This document shows, one piece after another, positions 1 through 9,265 of a stretch of 64,000 nucleotides of DNA. The stretch covers positions 2,480,001-2,544,000 of the forward strand of contig NZ_CP124620.1 of NCBI RefSeq assembly GCF_030128875.1. Direction: 5' to 3'. The notes under the pieces are model-generated. The model ran no database searches and had not been told where the DNA came from. It was given only the letters and a program-made list of their open reading frames with translations. A program made the position numbers and the translations under genes. How positions within the stretch are numbered: the stretch's first letter is position 1; each line of letters starts with the position of its first letter. This DNA comes from Stenotrophomonas sp. BIO128-Bstrain. GTDB lineage: Bacteria; Pseudomonadota; Gammaproteobacteria; Xanthomonadales; Xanthomonadaceae.

Positions 1-195
1 GGTCCACGGCACCACCCGGATCGGGCCGGTCAGGATCTGCGCGCCGGCACGGCTCTGCGCCACGCGCTGGTAAGCCTCGTCGCGGTAGGCCTCGCGCTCG
101 CGGATCACGCCCTTGATCAGGCTCAGCGGAATCAGCAGCAACAGGATCAGTCCGCCCACGATGGCGAACCGCAACAGCATCTTCAGGGATTTCAT
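1..195 (-). CDS. creD: CreD family inner-membrane protein, N-terminal part (cut by window edge)
   Basis: The 65 codons visible begin with ATG at 195 and run off the left edge in frame. They encode MKSLKMLLRF, then a strong membrane segment (about residues 9-27), then IKGVIRERE, a signature of CreD, an inner-membrane protein of the CreBC regulon. It is the third gene of a creB-creC-creD operon on the minus strand, 89 bp after creC. CreD is thought to help maintain the cell envelope; in related bacteria it is induced when the CreB/BlrA regulator is active. The C-terminal part lies outside the window. The family call rests on the N-terminus and on gene order. Confidence 0.85.
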   Translation of the reverse strand, partial: MKSLKMLLRFAIVGGLILLLLIPLSLIKGVIREREAYRDEAYQRVAQSRAGAQILTGPIRVVPWT

Positions 196-284
196 GACCC
201 GTCCTCGGTTGGGAGGGGGCCAGCTTCCCGCGTGCCGGTGTGCGGGGTTTGTGCCGAGGTTGAAGTCTGTGTGAAGTGGCGCGG

Positions 285-1742
285 TCAGCGCCGCGGCGGT
301 ACCGAGGGCAGCCGCGACGGCAGCCACAGCACCGCCTGCGCGCCGCCCTGCTCGCGGTTGCGCAGGCTGATGCGCCCGCCGTGCAGGCGCGCCACTTCCT
401 GCACGAAGGACAGGCCGAGGCCGGAGCTGCGCTGGCCGGTGCCCGGGCGCGCCAGCGAATAGAAGCGCTCGAACACGCGGTCCAGCGCATAGTCGGGCAC
501 GCCACTGCCGTGGTCGGCCACGGTCAGGGCGAGGCCATCGTCTTCTGCATGGGCGCCAACCGTGATGACCGTGCCGGCCGGTGAGAAGGCCACCGCGTTC
601 TCCAGCAGATTGTTCAGTGCCTGGCGCAGCAGATAGCCATCGCCCTGGATGCTCTCGGCGCCGGCTTCCACCCGGATCGCTACGCCGGCCGCCTGCGCAC
701 GCACCGCCACCGCATCGGCCGCGGCCTGCAACAAGGGCGCCAACGCAAGGCGCTCATGCTTCTGCAGCCAGCCATACTGCTCGACCTCGGCCAGCGCCAG
801 CAGCTTGTCGATGGTTTCGGTGAGGCGCTGTGCCTGGCTTTCGATGCTGCGGGCGAAATGCGCGCGGTCGGCATCCGGCAGCGGCTCCTGCAGCAGCTCG
901 GCCGCGCCGCGGATGGCCGCCAGCGGGCTCTTCATCTCATGCGTCAACGACTGCACGTACTGCTCGACGTAGGCCTTGCCTTCCAGCTTGCGGCGCATGG
1001 TTTCCAGGGCCTGGCCCAGATCGCCGATCTCATCGCGGCGCGGCTTCGGCGGCGGGACCGGCTCCCCGGCGCTGACGGCCTTGGCATAGCGGTTGAGCCG
1101 GTTCACCCCGTGCATCAGCCACGCCGTCATCAGCAGGCCGATCAGCGCTGACAAGCCGATCAACCACGCACCACGCTTCATGATGGCGCGCTGGCTGGCC
1201 GCGATGAAGGGATCGATGCTGCGGTTCGGCTGGGCCAGGCTGAGGACGCCGATCAAGCGGCGGCCATCGGCGGGATCGAAGATCGGCGCGGCCACGTGCA
1301 TCACCGAGTGGGTATCGTCGCCGGGGGTTTCCGGGCTGGACCGCGCACCATACTCGCCGCGCAGGGTGCGATAGACATCGTTCCAGCGCGAGTTGTCGCG
1401 GCCGACATCGCGGCCGGTCGAGTCATACACGACGATGCCCTTGGCATCGGTGATGGTGACCTGGTAATCCAGCGTGCGCTTGGGAAAGCGCCATACCATC
1501 GCCTTGGGGTCGCGTCGCTGCGCACGCGCCAGGTCGGCGACGAAGCGGCCGTCGCGGATGTGCCCGGCCTTGAGATCGGCCGCCGCCATTTCCGCCAGCA
1601 CGTTGGCCGCATCGACCAGGGTCGATTCCATCGCCTGGCGCACGCCCGGCTTCACTTCGTTGACGAAGATGCGCATCACGAAGAACGCGGCGATGCCCAC
1701 GATCAGGAAGAAGCCCAGGAACAGTTTCAGGCCCAGCCGCAT
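285..1742 (-). CDS. creC: Two-component sensor histidine kinase CreC
   Basis: This 485-aa inner-membrane kinase has a TM segment at about residues 5-28, a periplasmic sensor domain to about 190, a second TM at 191-210, a HAMP-like linker, and a HisKA box LTHEMKSPLAAIRG with the phospho-accepting H268. ATP-binding motifs follow (NLLENAVAFSP N-box; DHGSGVP; GLGLSFV). The HEMKSPLAAIRGAAELL stretch is characteristic of CreC. It starts 3 bp after the creB stop, so the two are almost certainly co-transcribed. CreC phosphorylates CreB; in related bacteria the pair responds to carbon/energy state and to cell-wall stress and controls creD. Confidence 0.93.
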   Translation of the reverse strand: MRLGLKLFLGFFLIVGIAAFFVMRIFVNEVKPGVRQAMESTLVDAANVLAEMAAADLKAGHIRDGRFVADLARAQRRDPKAMVWRFPKRTLDYQVTITDAKGIVVYDSTGRDVGRDNSRWNDVYRTLRGEYGARSSPETPGDDTHSVMHVAAPIFDPADGRRLIGVLSLAQPNRSIDPFIAASQRAIMKRGAWLIGLSALIGLLMTAWLMHGVNRLNRYAKAVSAGEPVPPPKPRRDEIGDLGQALETMRRKLEGKAYVEQYVQSLTHEMKSPLAAIRGAAELLQEPLPDADRAHFARSIESQAQRLTETIDKLLALAEVEQYGWLQKHERLALAPLLQAAADAVAVRAQAAGVAIRVEAGAESIQGDGYLLRQALNNLLENAVAFSPAGTVITVGAHAEDDGLALTVADHGSGVPDYALDRVFERFYSLARPGTGQRSSGLGLSFVQEVARLHGGRISLRNREQGGAQAVLWLPSRLPSVPPRR

Positions 1743-1744
1743 GC

Positions 1745-2434
1745 CTACACCTCCAATGCGTAGCCCAGGCCACGGTGGGTGCGGATCGGGTCGGTCTCGG
1801 CACCGGCGGCACGCAGCTTGGCGCGCAGGGTCTTGACGTGGGTATCGACGGTCCGGTCGGCACTGTCGGCGTCGCTGTCCCAGCCACGGTCCATCAACTG
1901 GGCGCGGCTGAGGATCGCGCCGGGTCGCTGCAGCAGGGCGGCCATCAGCGCGTATTCGTAGCGGGTCAGGTCCAGCGACTGGTCGCCGAACCGGATCCGG
2001 CTGCCCTCGCGGTCGATCGCAAAGCGGCCGTGCTGCTGCCAGCCCGACGTCTCAGCGGGGGCCACGGCACGGCGCAGGCGCGCGCGCACCCGTGCCACCA
2101 GCTCGCGTGGCGAGAAGGGCTTGGCCATGTAGTCATCCGCACCCAGTTCCAGGCCGAGCACGCGATCGAACTCGTCGTTGCGGGCGGTCAGGAAGATCAC
2201 CGGCACCTCGCTGAAGGTACGCAGGGTGCGGCAGACCTCGAAGCCACTCATGTCCGGCAGGCCGACATCCAGCACCACCACGTCGAAGGCGTGCTGGCGC
2301 AGGCGGGCCAGCGCCTGCCCGCCGAGCAGGCAGTGCTCGGCGCCGTAGCCTTCGCTGCGCAGCGCATACAGGACGGTGTCGGCGATGGCGGTTTCGTCCT
2401 CGACCACCAGGACGTTGTGCAGGGGGTGGCTCAT
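1745..2434 (-). CDS. creB: Response regulator CreB (OmpR family)
   Basis: This 229-aa protein starts at the ATG at 2434 (MSHPLHNVLVVEDE). The receiver domain has the acidic pair E12/D13, phospho-acceptor D56 in VVVLDVGLPDMSG, and the conserved K in DDYMAKPFSPREL. The C-terminal winged helix is OmpR/PhoB type (LTRYEYALMAALLQRPG, DRTVDTHVKTLRAKL). It is first in the creBCD operon. A much longer reading frame runs upstream on the same strand, antisense to rlmJ and the acetyltransferase gene; it is a GC artefact, and the receiver domain fixes the start. Confidence 0.93.
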   Translation of the reverse strand: MSHPLHNVLVVEDETAIADTVLYALRSEGYGAEHCLLGGQALARLRQHAFDVVVLDVGLPDMSGFEVCRTLRTFSEVPVIFLTARNDEFDRVLGLELGADDYMAKPFSPRELVARVRARLRRAVAPAETSGWQQHGRFAIDREGSRIRFGDQSLDLTRYEYALMAALLQRPGAILSRAQLMDRGWDSDADSADRTVDTHVKTLRAKLRAAGAETDPIRTHRGLGYALEV

Positions 2435-2479
2435 GCGCGCAGCATAGCCGCTGGGCCCGCCGCCCCGTACACTGCGCCG

Positions 2480-3337
2480 ATGAATTACCGCCACGCCTTC
2501 CATGCCGGCAACCATGCCGATGTGCTCAAGCACATCGTGCAGCTTGCCCTGCTCGACACCTTCAAGCGCAAGGACAGCCCGTTCTTCGTGCTGGACACCC
2601 ACGGCGGCGCTGGCCGCTACCTGCTGGCCAGCGAGGAAAGCCGCAAGACGCTGGAGGCCGAAGACGGCGTGATGCGCCTGATGGCCCAGCCCCAGCTGCC
2701 GGCCGTGGTCGAGCGCTACCTCAAGGCGGTCCAGGCCGACAACCCGGTCGGGGCGATGATCAGCTATCCCGGCTCGCCCCTGTTGACCGCCCAGACCCTG
2801 CGCGAGCAGGACCGCATGGCCGTCTGCGAAGTGCAGGACGCCGAGGCCGCGGCGCTGAAGGCACTGTTCGCCCATGACAGCCGGGTCGGCGTATACCACG
2901 CCGATGGCTATGCCCAGAACAAGAAACTGCTGCCGCCCAAGGCCAACGGTGTGAAGATCGGCCGCGGGCTGGTCCTGATCGACCCGCCTTACGAAGGGCA
3001 GGACGCCGAGTACCAGGCCATCCTGGCCTCGGTGACCGAGATCCTGGGGCGCTGGCCGCAGGCCAGCTTCGCGATCTGGTTCCCGATCAAGCAGCGCCGG
3101 ACCATCCTGCATTTCCTGCGCAAGGCCTGCGCCCTGCCGGTGAAATCGGTGCTGACCGCCGAGCTGCTGATCCGCCCGGACGACTCCCCGCTGCGGCTCA
3201 ACGGCAGCGGCATGCTGCTGCTCAACCCGCCGTGGCAGTTCGACCAGGTGCTGGCCCCGGCGATGCCGGCGCTCAAGCAGCACCTGGGCGAGGCAGGCGC
3301 CTCGACCCGCCTGCAGTGGCTCAAGCAGGCCGAATGA
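2480..3337 (+). CDS. rlmJ: 23S rRNA (adenine(2030)-N6)-methyltransferase RlmJ
   Basis: This 285-aa protein begins MNYRHAFHAGNHADVLKH, the diagnostic RlmJ N-terminus. It carries the SAM-binding DTHGGAGRY segment and the N6-adenine methyltransferase motif DPPYE. The enzyme methylates A2030 of 23S rRNA and is not essential in E. coli. It is divergent from creB, with only 45 bp between the start codons, so the promoters of both must overlap there. Length agrees with the family (about 280 aa). Confidence 0.95.
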   Translation: MNYRHAFHAGNHADVLKHIVQLALLDTFKRKDSPFFVLDTHGGAGRYLLASEESRKTLEAEDGVMRLMAQPQLPAVVERYLKAVQADNPVGAMISYPGSPLLTAQTLREQDRMAVCEVQDAEAAALKALFAHDSRVGVYHADGYAQNKKLLPPKANGVKIGRGLVLIDPPYEGQDAEYQAILASVTEILGRWPQASFAIWFPIKQRRTILHFLRKACALPVKSVLTAELLIRPDDSPLRLNGSGMLLLNPPWQFDQVLAPAMPALKQHLGEAGASTRLQWLKQAE

Positions 3338-3464
3338 CCCCCTGAATCCCAGGCCGGCACCCCGGCCTGGCCGGCGCCTCCCGGCCGACACGGCGTGAGT
3401 GATCCGTTCACGGAACGCTGCCCCCGGGATGCGAGAATCCGAAGACCACCAAGGAATCACCGGT

Positions 3465-4010
3465 ATGGCTACCCGTAACCGCATGCCGCCCTGGCACGAG
3501 ATTTTCAAGGCACCCAGTGGCCACGAGCTGCTGATCCGCCCCATCCGGCCCGAAGACGGCCCGCCGCTGCATGCCGCGTTCAGTCTGTTCGGTCCCGAAG
3601 AGATTCGCGACCGTTTCCTGCAGTCGGTGACCGAACTGTCGCCGGAAACGACGCAGCGCCTGACCCACCCGAATCCCAAGAGCGAAATCACCCTGGTCGC
3701 GGCCGAGTCCCTGCCCGCCGGTGAAGCCGTGGTGGGTGCGGTTGCGCGCGCCTCGATCATTCCCGGCACCCGCGAAGCCGAGTACGCGATCCTGGTCAGC
3801 CGCTTCCTGGTCGGCCAGGGCCTGGGCCGCCAGCTGATGCGCAAACTGGTCAAATGGGCGCGCGGCAAGTACCTGGATCGTCTGTACGGCGATGTCGCCG
3901 AAGAGAACGAGCCGATGAAGCAGCTGGCCGCCTCGCTGGGCTTCCAGCCGATCCCGCACCCGAACGGCACCCCGGGCCTGGTGCGCATGGTGCTGGAACT
4001 GGACAGCTGA
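3465..4010 (+). CDS. GNAT-family N-acetyltransferase
   Basis: The ATG at 3465 is preceded by AAGGAA at suitable spacing, giving 181 aa. The GNAT fold shows in LLIRPIRPEDGPPLHAAF, the beta-4 strand AEYAILVSRFLVG, the acetyl-CoA loop QGLGRQLM (Q/R-x-x-G-x-G/A) and the C-terminal LYGDVAEENEPMKQLAASLGF. It resembles the stand-alone acetyltransferase modules related to the Pat-type protein lysine acetyltransferases, but the substrate cannot be read from sequence. It is a single gene ahead of a repeat-rich gap. Confidence 0.85.
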   Translation: MATRNRMPPWHEIFKAPSGHELLIRPIRPEDGPPLHAAFSLFGPEEIRDRFLQSVTELSPETTQRLTHPNPKSEITLVAAESLPAGEAVVGAVARASIIPGTREAEYAILVSRFLVGQGLGRQLMRKLVKWARGKYLDRLYGDVAEENEPMKQLAASLGFQPIPHPNGTPGLVRMVLELDS

Positions 4011-4045
4011 AACGGGGGCGCGTGTCCGCGCCCTGATCCTGATCC

Positions 4046-4114
4046 GTAGAGCCGGCCGCTGGCCGGCTCGCGGACATCATGCATCGCCTGGAGCCGGCCA
4101 GCGGCCGGCACTAC
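4046..4114. repeat. SMAG (GTAG-type REP) dimer
   Basis: Two head-to-head units, GTAGAGCCGGCCGCTGGCCG.. and ..CGGCCAGCGGCCGGCACTAC, form an imperfect long palindrome with GTAG at one end and CTAC at the other. This is the hallmark of Stenotrophomonas SMAG repetitive extragenic palindromes, which are usually mobilised by RAYT transposases and often sit at gene ends. It lies just after the acetyltransferase gene and may act as an RNA stem-loop there. Confidence 0.85.
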
Positions 4115-4238
4115 CGCACTCCCGGCACTACCGCACTCCCGGCACTACCGCACTACCGGCACGACCGGTACTACCGGCACTCCCGGTACTACCAGCACGA
4201 CCGGCACGACACCGGCACGATCGGCACGACCGGCAACG
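4115..4238. repeat. Degenerate short tandem repeat array (CCGGCACTACCG-type)
   Basis: Between the REP dimer and the mfd promoter the sequence is made of short direct units: first about 17-bp copies of a CCGGCACTACCGCACTC unit, then decaying 9-bp units like CCGGCACGA and CCGGTACTA. The end of the REP dimer (CCGGCACTACCG) is itself the first unit, so the array may have grown by slippage from the REP end. No open frame or promoter is evident within it. Confidence 0.7.
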
Positions 4239-4309
4239 GGATCGTCCCTGCGCTTGCCGCCGCTGGATGACGCGGCCGCCACGTTGCGGTCTGCTAAAAT
4301 CGACGGTTC

Positions 4310-7300
4310 ATGTCACGCACCTCCTATCCCGCTCCGCCGCTGCCACGTCCTGGACAGCTCCGCGCCTGGTGGCGCGCTCCCGCTTCGGCGACAGCGCTGG
4401 CGTGGTACATCGCCCGCGCGGCACAGTCGCACGACGGGCCGTTGCTGGTGGTCGCACGCGACAACCACGGCGCGAACCAGATCGAAGCGGATCTGCACAC
4501 CCTGCTGGGCAGTGCCGGCGATGTGCCGATCGGGGCCTTCCCGGATTGGGAAACCCTGCCCTACGACGCCTTCAGCCCGCACCCGGACATCATTTCCCAA
4601 CGTCTGGCCGCACTGCACGCCCTGCCTGCGCTGAAGCGCGGCATTGTGGTGGTGCCGGTGCAGACGCTGCTGCAGCAGTTGGCCCCGCTCAAGTACGTCA
4701 TCGGCGGCAGCTTCGACCTCACCGTCGGCCAGCGCTTGGATCTGGACGCGGAGAAGCGCCGCCTGGAATCGGCCGGTTACCGCAACGTGCCGCAGGTGAT
4801 GGACCCGGGTGATTTCGCGGTGCGTGGCGGTCTGCTCGATGTCTACCCGATGGGCGCCGAGGCGCCGCTGCGGGTGGAGCTGCTCGACGAAGACATTGAT
4901 TCGATCCGCGCCTTCGATCCGGAATCGCAGCGCTCGCTGGACAAGGTCGAGGCGGTGCACATGCTGCCCGGCCGTGAAGTACCGCTGGATGATCTCAGCG
5001 TCTCGCGCGTGCTCAACACGCTGCGCGAACGCTTCGACGTGGATACCCGGCGCAGCGCGCTGTACCAGGATCTCAAGGCCGGCATCGCGCCGGCCGGCAT
5101 CGAGTATTACCTGCCGCTGTTCTTCGACAAGACCGCGACCCTGCTCGATTACCTCCAGCCCAACGTGCTGCCGGTACTGGCGCCGAACGTGTTCGATGCT
5201 GCGGCCGCCTTCTGGGCGCAAACGCAGAACCGCTACGAGCAGCGGCGGCACGATGTGGAGCGCCCGCTGCTGGCGCCGGAAGAGCTGTATGCCAGCCCCG
5301 AGCAACTGCGCGCCACGCTCAACGGCCTGGCCCGCGTTGAAGTCTGGCCGCCGGATCACGACCGCATCGGCGATGCACAGCCGCTGGGCGACCAGCCCCT
5401 GCCTCCGCTGCCGGTCGCCGCGCGCGATGCGCCGGCCGGGGAAGCGCTCAAATCCTTCATCGGGCATTACCCGGGCCGGGTGCTGATCGCCGCCGATTCC
5501 GCCGGCCGCCGCGAAGCGCTGCTGGAAGTGCTGCTCGCCGCGGAGCTGAAGCCGCCGGTGGTCGCCGACCTGCCCGGCTTCCTGGCCGATGACAGCGTGC
5601 GCTTCGGCATCACCGTGGCGCCGCTTGAAGACGGCTTCGCGCTGGAGAACCCGCCGATCGCGGTGCTCACCGAGCGCCAGCTGTTCCCGGAACGGGCCGG
5701 CCAGCAACGCCGCAGCCGCCGTGCCGGGCGTGAGCCGGAAGCCATCATCCGCGACCTAGGCGAGCTCAGCGAAGGCTCGCCGATCGTGCACGAAGACCAC
5801 GGTGTTGGCCGCTACCGCGGACTGATCGTGCTCGATGCCGGCGGCATGCCGGGCGAGTTCCTGGAAATCGAATACGCCAAGGGCGACCGCCTGTACGTGC
5901 CGGTCGCCCAGCTGCACCTGATCAGCCGCTATTCCGGTGCCTCGCCGGAAACCGCTCCGCTGCATTCTCTCGGTGGCGAGCAGTGGACCAAGGCCAAGCG
6001 CAAGGCGGCCGAAAAGGTCCGCGACGTCGCCGCCGAACTGCTGGAAATCCAGGCGCGTCGCCGTGCCCGTGCCGGCCTGGCGCTGCACGTGGACCGCGCG
6101 ATGTACGAGCCGTTCGCGGCCGGCTTCCCGTTCGAGGAGACGCCCGACCAGCTCGCCGCGATCGACGCGACGCTGCGCGATCTGGCCAGCAGCCAGCCGA
6201 TGGACCGCGTGGTCTGCGGCGACGTCGGCTTCGGCAAGACCGAAGTCGCCGTACGCGCCGCGTTCGCCGCGGCCAGTGCAGGCAAGCAGGTGGCCGTGCT
6301 GGTGCCGACCACGCTCCTGGCCGAACAGCATTACCGCAACTTCCGCGATCGTTTCGCCGATTGGCCGCTCAAGGTGGAGGTGCTGTCGCGCTTCAAATCC
6401 ACCAAGGAGATCAAGGCCGAACTGGAGAAGGTCGCGGCCGGCACCATCGATGTGATCGTCGGTACGCACCGGCTGCTGCAGCCGGACGTGAAGTTCAAGG
6501 ATCTGGGCCTGGTCATCGTCGATGAAGAGCAGCGCTTCGGTGTGCGCCAGAAGGAAGCGCTCAAAGCGATGCGCGCCAACGTGCACCTGCTCACGCTGAC
6601 CGCCACGCCGATCCCGCGCACGCTCAACATGGCCATGGCCGGGCTGCGCGATCTGTCCATCATCGCCACGCCGCCGCCGAACCGCCTGGCGGTCAAGACC
6701 TTCATTACCGCCTGGGACAACGCGCTGCTGCGCGAGGCGTTCCAGCGCGAGCTGGCCCGTGGTGGCCAGCTGTACTTCCTGCACAACGACGTGGAGAGCA
6801 TCGGCCGCATGCAGCGCGAGCTAGCCGAGCTGGTGCCCGAGGCCCGCATCGGCATCGCGCACGGGCAGATGCCCGAGCGCGAGCTGGAGCGGGTGATGCT
6901 CGACTTCCAGAAGCAGCGCTTCAACGTGCTGCTGTCGACCACGATCATCGAATCGGGCATCGACATCCCCAACGCCAACACCATCATCATCAACCGCGCC
7001 GACCGCTTCGGCCTGGCCCAGCTGCACCAGCTGCGCGGCCGTGTCGGTCGCTCGCACCACCGTGCCTATGCCTACCTGGTGGTGCCGGACAAGCGCGCGA
7101 TGACGCCCGATGCCGAAAAACGCCTGGAGGCGATCGCCTCGATGGACGAACTTGGCGCCGGCTTTACCCTGGCCACGCACGATCTTGAGATCCGCGGTGC
7201 GGGCGAACTGCTCGGCGAAGACCAGAGCGGGCAGATGGCCGAGGTCGGTTTCAGCCTGTACACCGAACTGCTCGAACGGGCGGTGCGCAGCATCCGCCTG

Positions 7301-7777
7301 GGCAAACTGCCGGACCTGGATGCGGGCGAAGAAGCGCGCGGTGCCGAGGTCGAACTGCATGTGCCGGCGTTGATCCCGGACGACTACCTGCCCGACGTGC
7401 ACACCCGACTGACCCTGTACAAGCGCATCAGCAGCGCTCGCGACGGCGGTGAGCTGCGCGAACTGCAGGTGGAGATGATCGACCGCTTCGGCCTGCTGCC
7501 GGACCCGGCCAAGCACCTCTTCGCCATCGCCGAGCTCAAGCTGCAGGCCAACGTGCTGGGTATCCGCAAGCTGGAACTGGGCGAGAACGGTGGACGCATC
7601 GTGTTCAATCCCAAGCCGGAGATCGACCCGATGGCGGTGATCCAGCTGATCCAGAAGCAGCCCAAGCTGTATACGATGGATGGGCCGGACAAGCTGCGCA
7701 TCAAGCACCCGTTGCCGCTGCCTGAAGACCGCTTCAGTGCCGCCAAGGCATTGCTGCTGACCCTGTCCCCGCGCTGA
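4310..7777 (+). CDS. mfd: Transcription-repair coupling factor Mfd
   Basis: This 1155-aa protein is the usual Mfd length. In order it has the UvrB-like N-terminal module (PDWETLPYDAFSPHPDIISQRL), an RNA-polymerase interaction domain (HEDHGVGRYRGL), then superfamily 2 helicase motifs: Walker A GDVGFGKTEV, DEEQRFG box, TATPIPRTL, and motif VI QLRGRVGRSHHRAYAYL, followed by the C-terminal TRCF domain. Mfd displaces RNA polymerase stalled at lesions and recruits UvrA. A terminator hairpin follows directly, so it appears monocistronic. Confidence 0.97.
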   Translation: MSRTSYPAPPLPRPGQLRAWWRAPASATALAWYIARAAQSHDGPLLVVARDNHGANQIEADLHTLLGSAGDVPIGAFPDWETLPYDAFSPHPDIISQRLAALHALPALKRGIVVVPVQTLLQQLAPLKYVIGGSFDLTVGQRLDLDAEKRRLESAGYRNVPQVMDPGDFAVRGGLLDVYPMGAEAPLRVELLDEDIDSIRAFDPESQRSLDKVEAVHMLPGREVPLDDLSVSRVLNTLRERFDVDTRRSALYQDLKAGIAPAGIEYYLPLFFDKTATLLDYLQPNVLPVLAPNVFDAAAAFWAQTQNRYEQRRHDVERPLLAPEELYASPEQLRATLNGLARVEVWPPDHDRIGDAQPLGDQPLPPLPVAARDAPAGEALKSFIGHYPGRVLIAADSAGRREALLEVLLAAELKPPVVADLPGFLADDSVRFGITVAPLEDGFALENPPIAVLTERQLFPERAGQQRRSRRAGREPEAIIRDLGELSEGSPIVHEDHGVGRYRGLIVLDAGGMPGEFLEIEYAKGDRLYVPVAQLHLISRYSGASPETAPLHSLGGEQWTKAKRKAAEKVRDVAAELLEIQARRRARAGLALHVDRAMYEPFAAGFPFEETPDQLAAIDATLRDLASSQPMDRVVCGDVGFGKTEVAVRAAFAAASAGKQVAVLVPTTLLAEQHYRNFRDRFADWPLKVEVLSRFKSTKEIKAELEKVAAGTIDVIVGTHRLLQPDVKFKDLGLVIVDEEQRFGVRQKEALKAMRANVHLLTLTATPIPRTLNMAMAGLRDLSIIATPPPNRLAVKTFITAWDNALLREAFQRELARGGQLYFLHNDVESIGRMQRELAELVPEARIGIAHGQMPERELERVMLDFQKQRFNVLLSTTIIESGIDIPNANTIIINRADRFGLAQLHQLRGRVGRSHHRAYAYLVVPDKRAMTPDAEKRLEAIASMDELGAGFTLATHDLEIRGAGELLGEDQSGQMAEVGFSLYTELLERAVRSIRLGKLPDLDAGEEARGAEVELHVPALIPDDYLPDVHTRLTLYKRISSARDGGELRELQVEMIDRFGLLPDPAKHLFAIAELKLQANVLGIRKLELGENGGRIVFNPKPEIDPMAVIQLIQKQPKLYTMDGPDKLRIKHPLPLPEDRFSAAKALLLTLSPR

Positions 7778-7787
7778 TTGATCTGCA

Positions 7788-7827
7788 GGGTGCCGGTCCG
7801 CCGCGGGCGGCAGACCGGCACCCTTTC
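7788..7827 (+). terminator. Rho-independent terminator after mfd
   Basis: An 11-bp stem, GGGTGCCGGTC pairing with GACCGGCACCC (7813-7823), is followed by TTTCC. It starts 11 bp after the mfd stop codon. Confidence 0.75.
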
Positions 7828-7859
7828 CGTTTCCTGCGCCCGCGACAAGGAGTGTTGCC

Positions 7860-8375
7860 GTGAATCGTTTCGGCCCCCTTCTGCTCGCCACCAGCCTGGG
7901 CCTGCTTGCGGCCTGCCACAGCGGCATGAGCAACCGCGATTGCCTGCATGAGAATGTCGCCAGCTGGAACGGCACGGTCAGCATGGTCGAGCAATGGACC
8001 AACGGCCCGAACGGCGAGTCCTTCCATGCGTCGCTGCAGGACGGCAAGAGCATGCAGCAGCATCGCTTCGGCCTGAAGAACGCGCACAAGGAAATCGCCG
8101 ACCGGCTGGTCTTCGTCCAGCAGTTCACCCATGGTAAGGACGCCGATGCACTGCACCAGAACCTGCTCGATTCCCTGAAGAGCACCGAACACATGCTCGC
8201 CGTAATGGAACAGCTGGCCGCCCTGCCCGGTGGCTACAGCGAAGAACAGGTCACCCCGCTGCTGCAGACGCTGGATGAGGCCGTGACCAGAATGGACGAG
8301 GACATGCAGACCCTGAGCGACGCGCAGGACGCCTTCGCCAAAGCCCATCGCATCCACCTGCAGACCACCGGCTGA
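7860..8375 (+). CDS. Predicted lipoprotein of unknown function
   Basis: A GTG start at 7860 follows ACAAGGAG. The 171-aa product has a lipoprotein signal peptide with lipobox LLAAC (Cys at about residue 19), so it should be lipidated and anchored to a membrane facing the periplasm. The rest is helical and hydrophilic (e.g. LDEAVTRMDEDMQTLSDAQDAFAKAHR) with no domain I recognise. It sits between the mfd terminator and the HD-GYP gene, 186 bp upstream of the latter, and may be transcribed alone. Confidence 0.75.
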   Translation: MNRFGPLLLATSLGLLAACHSGMSNRDCLHENVASWNGTVSMVEQWTNGPNGESFHASLQDGKSMQQHRFGLKNAHKEIADRLVFVQQFTHGKDADALHQNLLDSLKSTEHMLAVMEQLAALPGGYSEEQVTPLLQTLDEAVTRMDEDMQTLSDAQDAFAKAHRIHLQTTG

Positions 8376-8561
8376 GCCACGCCGCCCCGGTTGCCGATAC
8401 GGCCGGGGCCAAATGCTGCATGCGACTGAACGCACAGCCCCACGCGGGACCGTCGATGCCCCCCGCGTGACACTGATGCGGGTACCCTATGCGCCGCCGC
8501 CCCGGCCCGCTCTCGCGGGCCTTTCCGTTTCCTGCGCAGCTTCGCCGCGCCGCCAGTTCCG

Positions 8562-9167
8562 ATGCCCAAGCCCAGACCTCCCGACCTCCTGCACGCGCAG
8601 GCCTGCCTGATCGACGCCCTGTCGGTGTCGCTGCAGATGCGTGATGCCTATACCCGCCACCACTGTGACCGCGTGGGCCTTCTTGCGCAGCACCTTGCCC
8701 TGCACTGCGACCTGGATGAGGACGCCTGTGCGCAGGTCGGCCTGGCCGCGCGCTTCCACGACATCGGCAAGATCGGCATCCCCGACGAGGTACTGCTGAG
8801 CCCGCGCCGGCACAGCGACGAAGAGCGCGCGATCATGCGCGAGCACCCGGTGCGCGGCGAGCACATTTTCCTGGCCACCGGTCGCAGCGATGCGGCACCG
8901 GTCGCTCGCCTGATCCGCGCGCACCATGAAGCGTTCGACGGCAGCGGCTATCCCGATGGCCTGCAAGGCGAGGCCATTCCGCTCGGCGCCCGCATCGTCA
9001 CCATCGTCGATGCCTACGATGCGATGACCAGCGTGCGCCCTTACCGCGCGGCGATGGAGCACGAGACGGTGCTGCGGATCCTCGATGAGCAGGCCGGTGG
9101 TCTGATCGATCCCTACGTGCTGCAGCGTTTCCACGGCATGCTCAGGAACGAGCCGGCGCTGGCCTGA
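8562..9167 (+). CDS. HD-GYP domain protein, probable c-di-GMP phosphodiesterase
   Basis: This 201-aa protein is a nearly bare HD-GYP domain. It has RHHCDRVGLLAQHLA, the HD motif in ARFHDIGKIGIPDEVLL, RAHHEAFDGSGYPDGLQG (the GYP box) and DAYDAMTSVRPYR. All metal ligands expected for cyclic-di-GMP hydrolysis are present. There is no N-terminal receiver or sensor domain, so activity would be controlled by expression or by a partner. A globin-coupled diguanylate cyclase lies about 5 kb downstream; they need not work together. Confidence 0.9.
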   Translation: MPKPRPPDLLHAQACLIDALSVSLQMRDAYTRHHCDRVGLLAQHLALHCDLDEDACAQVGLAARFHDIGKIGIPDEVLLSPRRHSDEERAIMREHPVRGEHIFLATGRSDAAPVARLIRAHHEAFDGSGYPDGLQGEAIPLGARIVTIVDAYDAMTSVRPYRAAMEHETVLRILDEQAGGLIDPYVLQRFHGMLRNEPALA

Positions 9168-9265
9168 TGAACACACCGAACGGCACTTCCCGCCGGATTC
9201 GATTGATCTGAATGCACGGTCGCGCCATGCTCGACCTGCGGCCAATCGTGGGGCGGTCTTCTACC

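Noticed and set aside
1745..4111. Very long minus-strand frame continuing upstream of creB across rlmJ and the acetyltransferase gene
   Set aside because: GC-rich antisense artefact; the receiver domain of CreB starts at 2434 and the plus-strand genes are well-supported.
4115..4238. Possible CRISPR array
   Set aside because: Units are short, contiguous and decayed, with no spacers and no cas genes.
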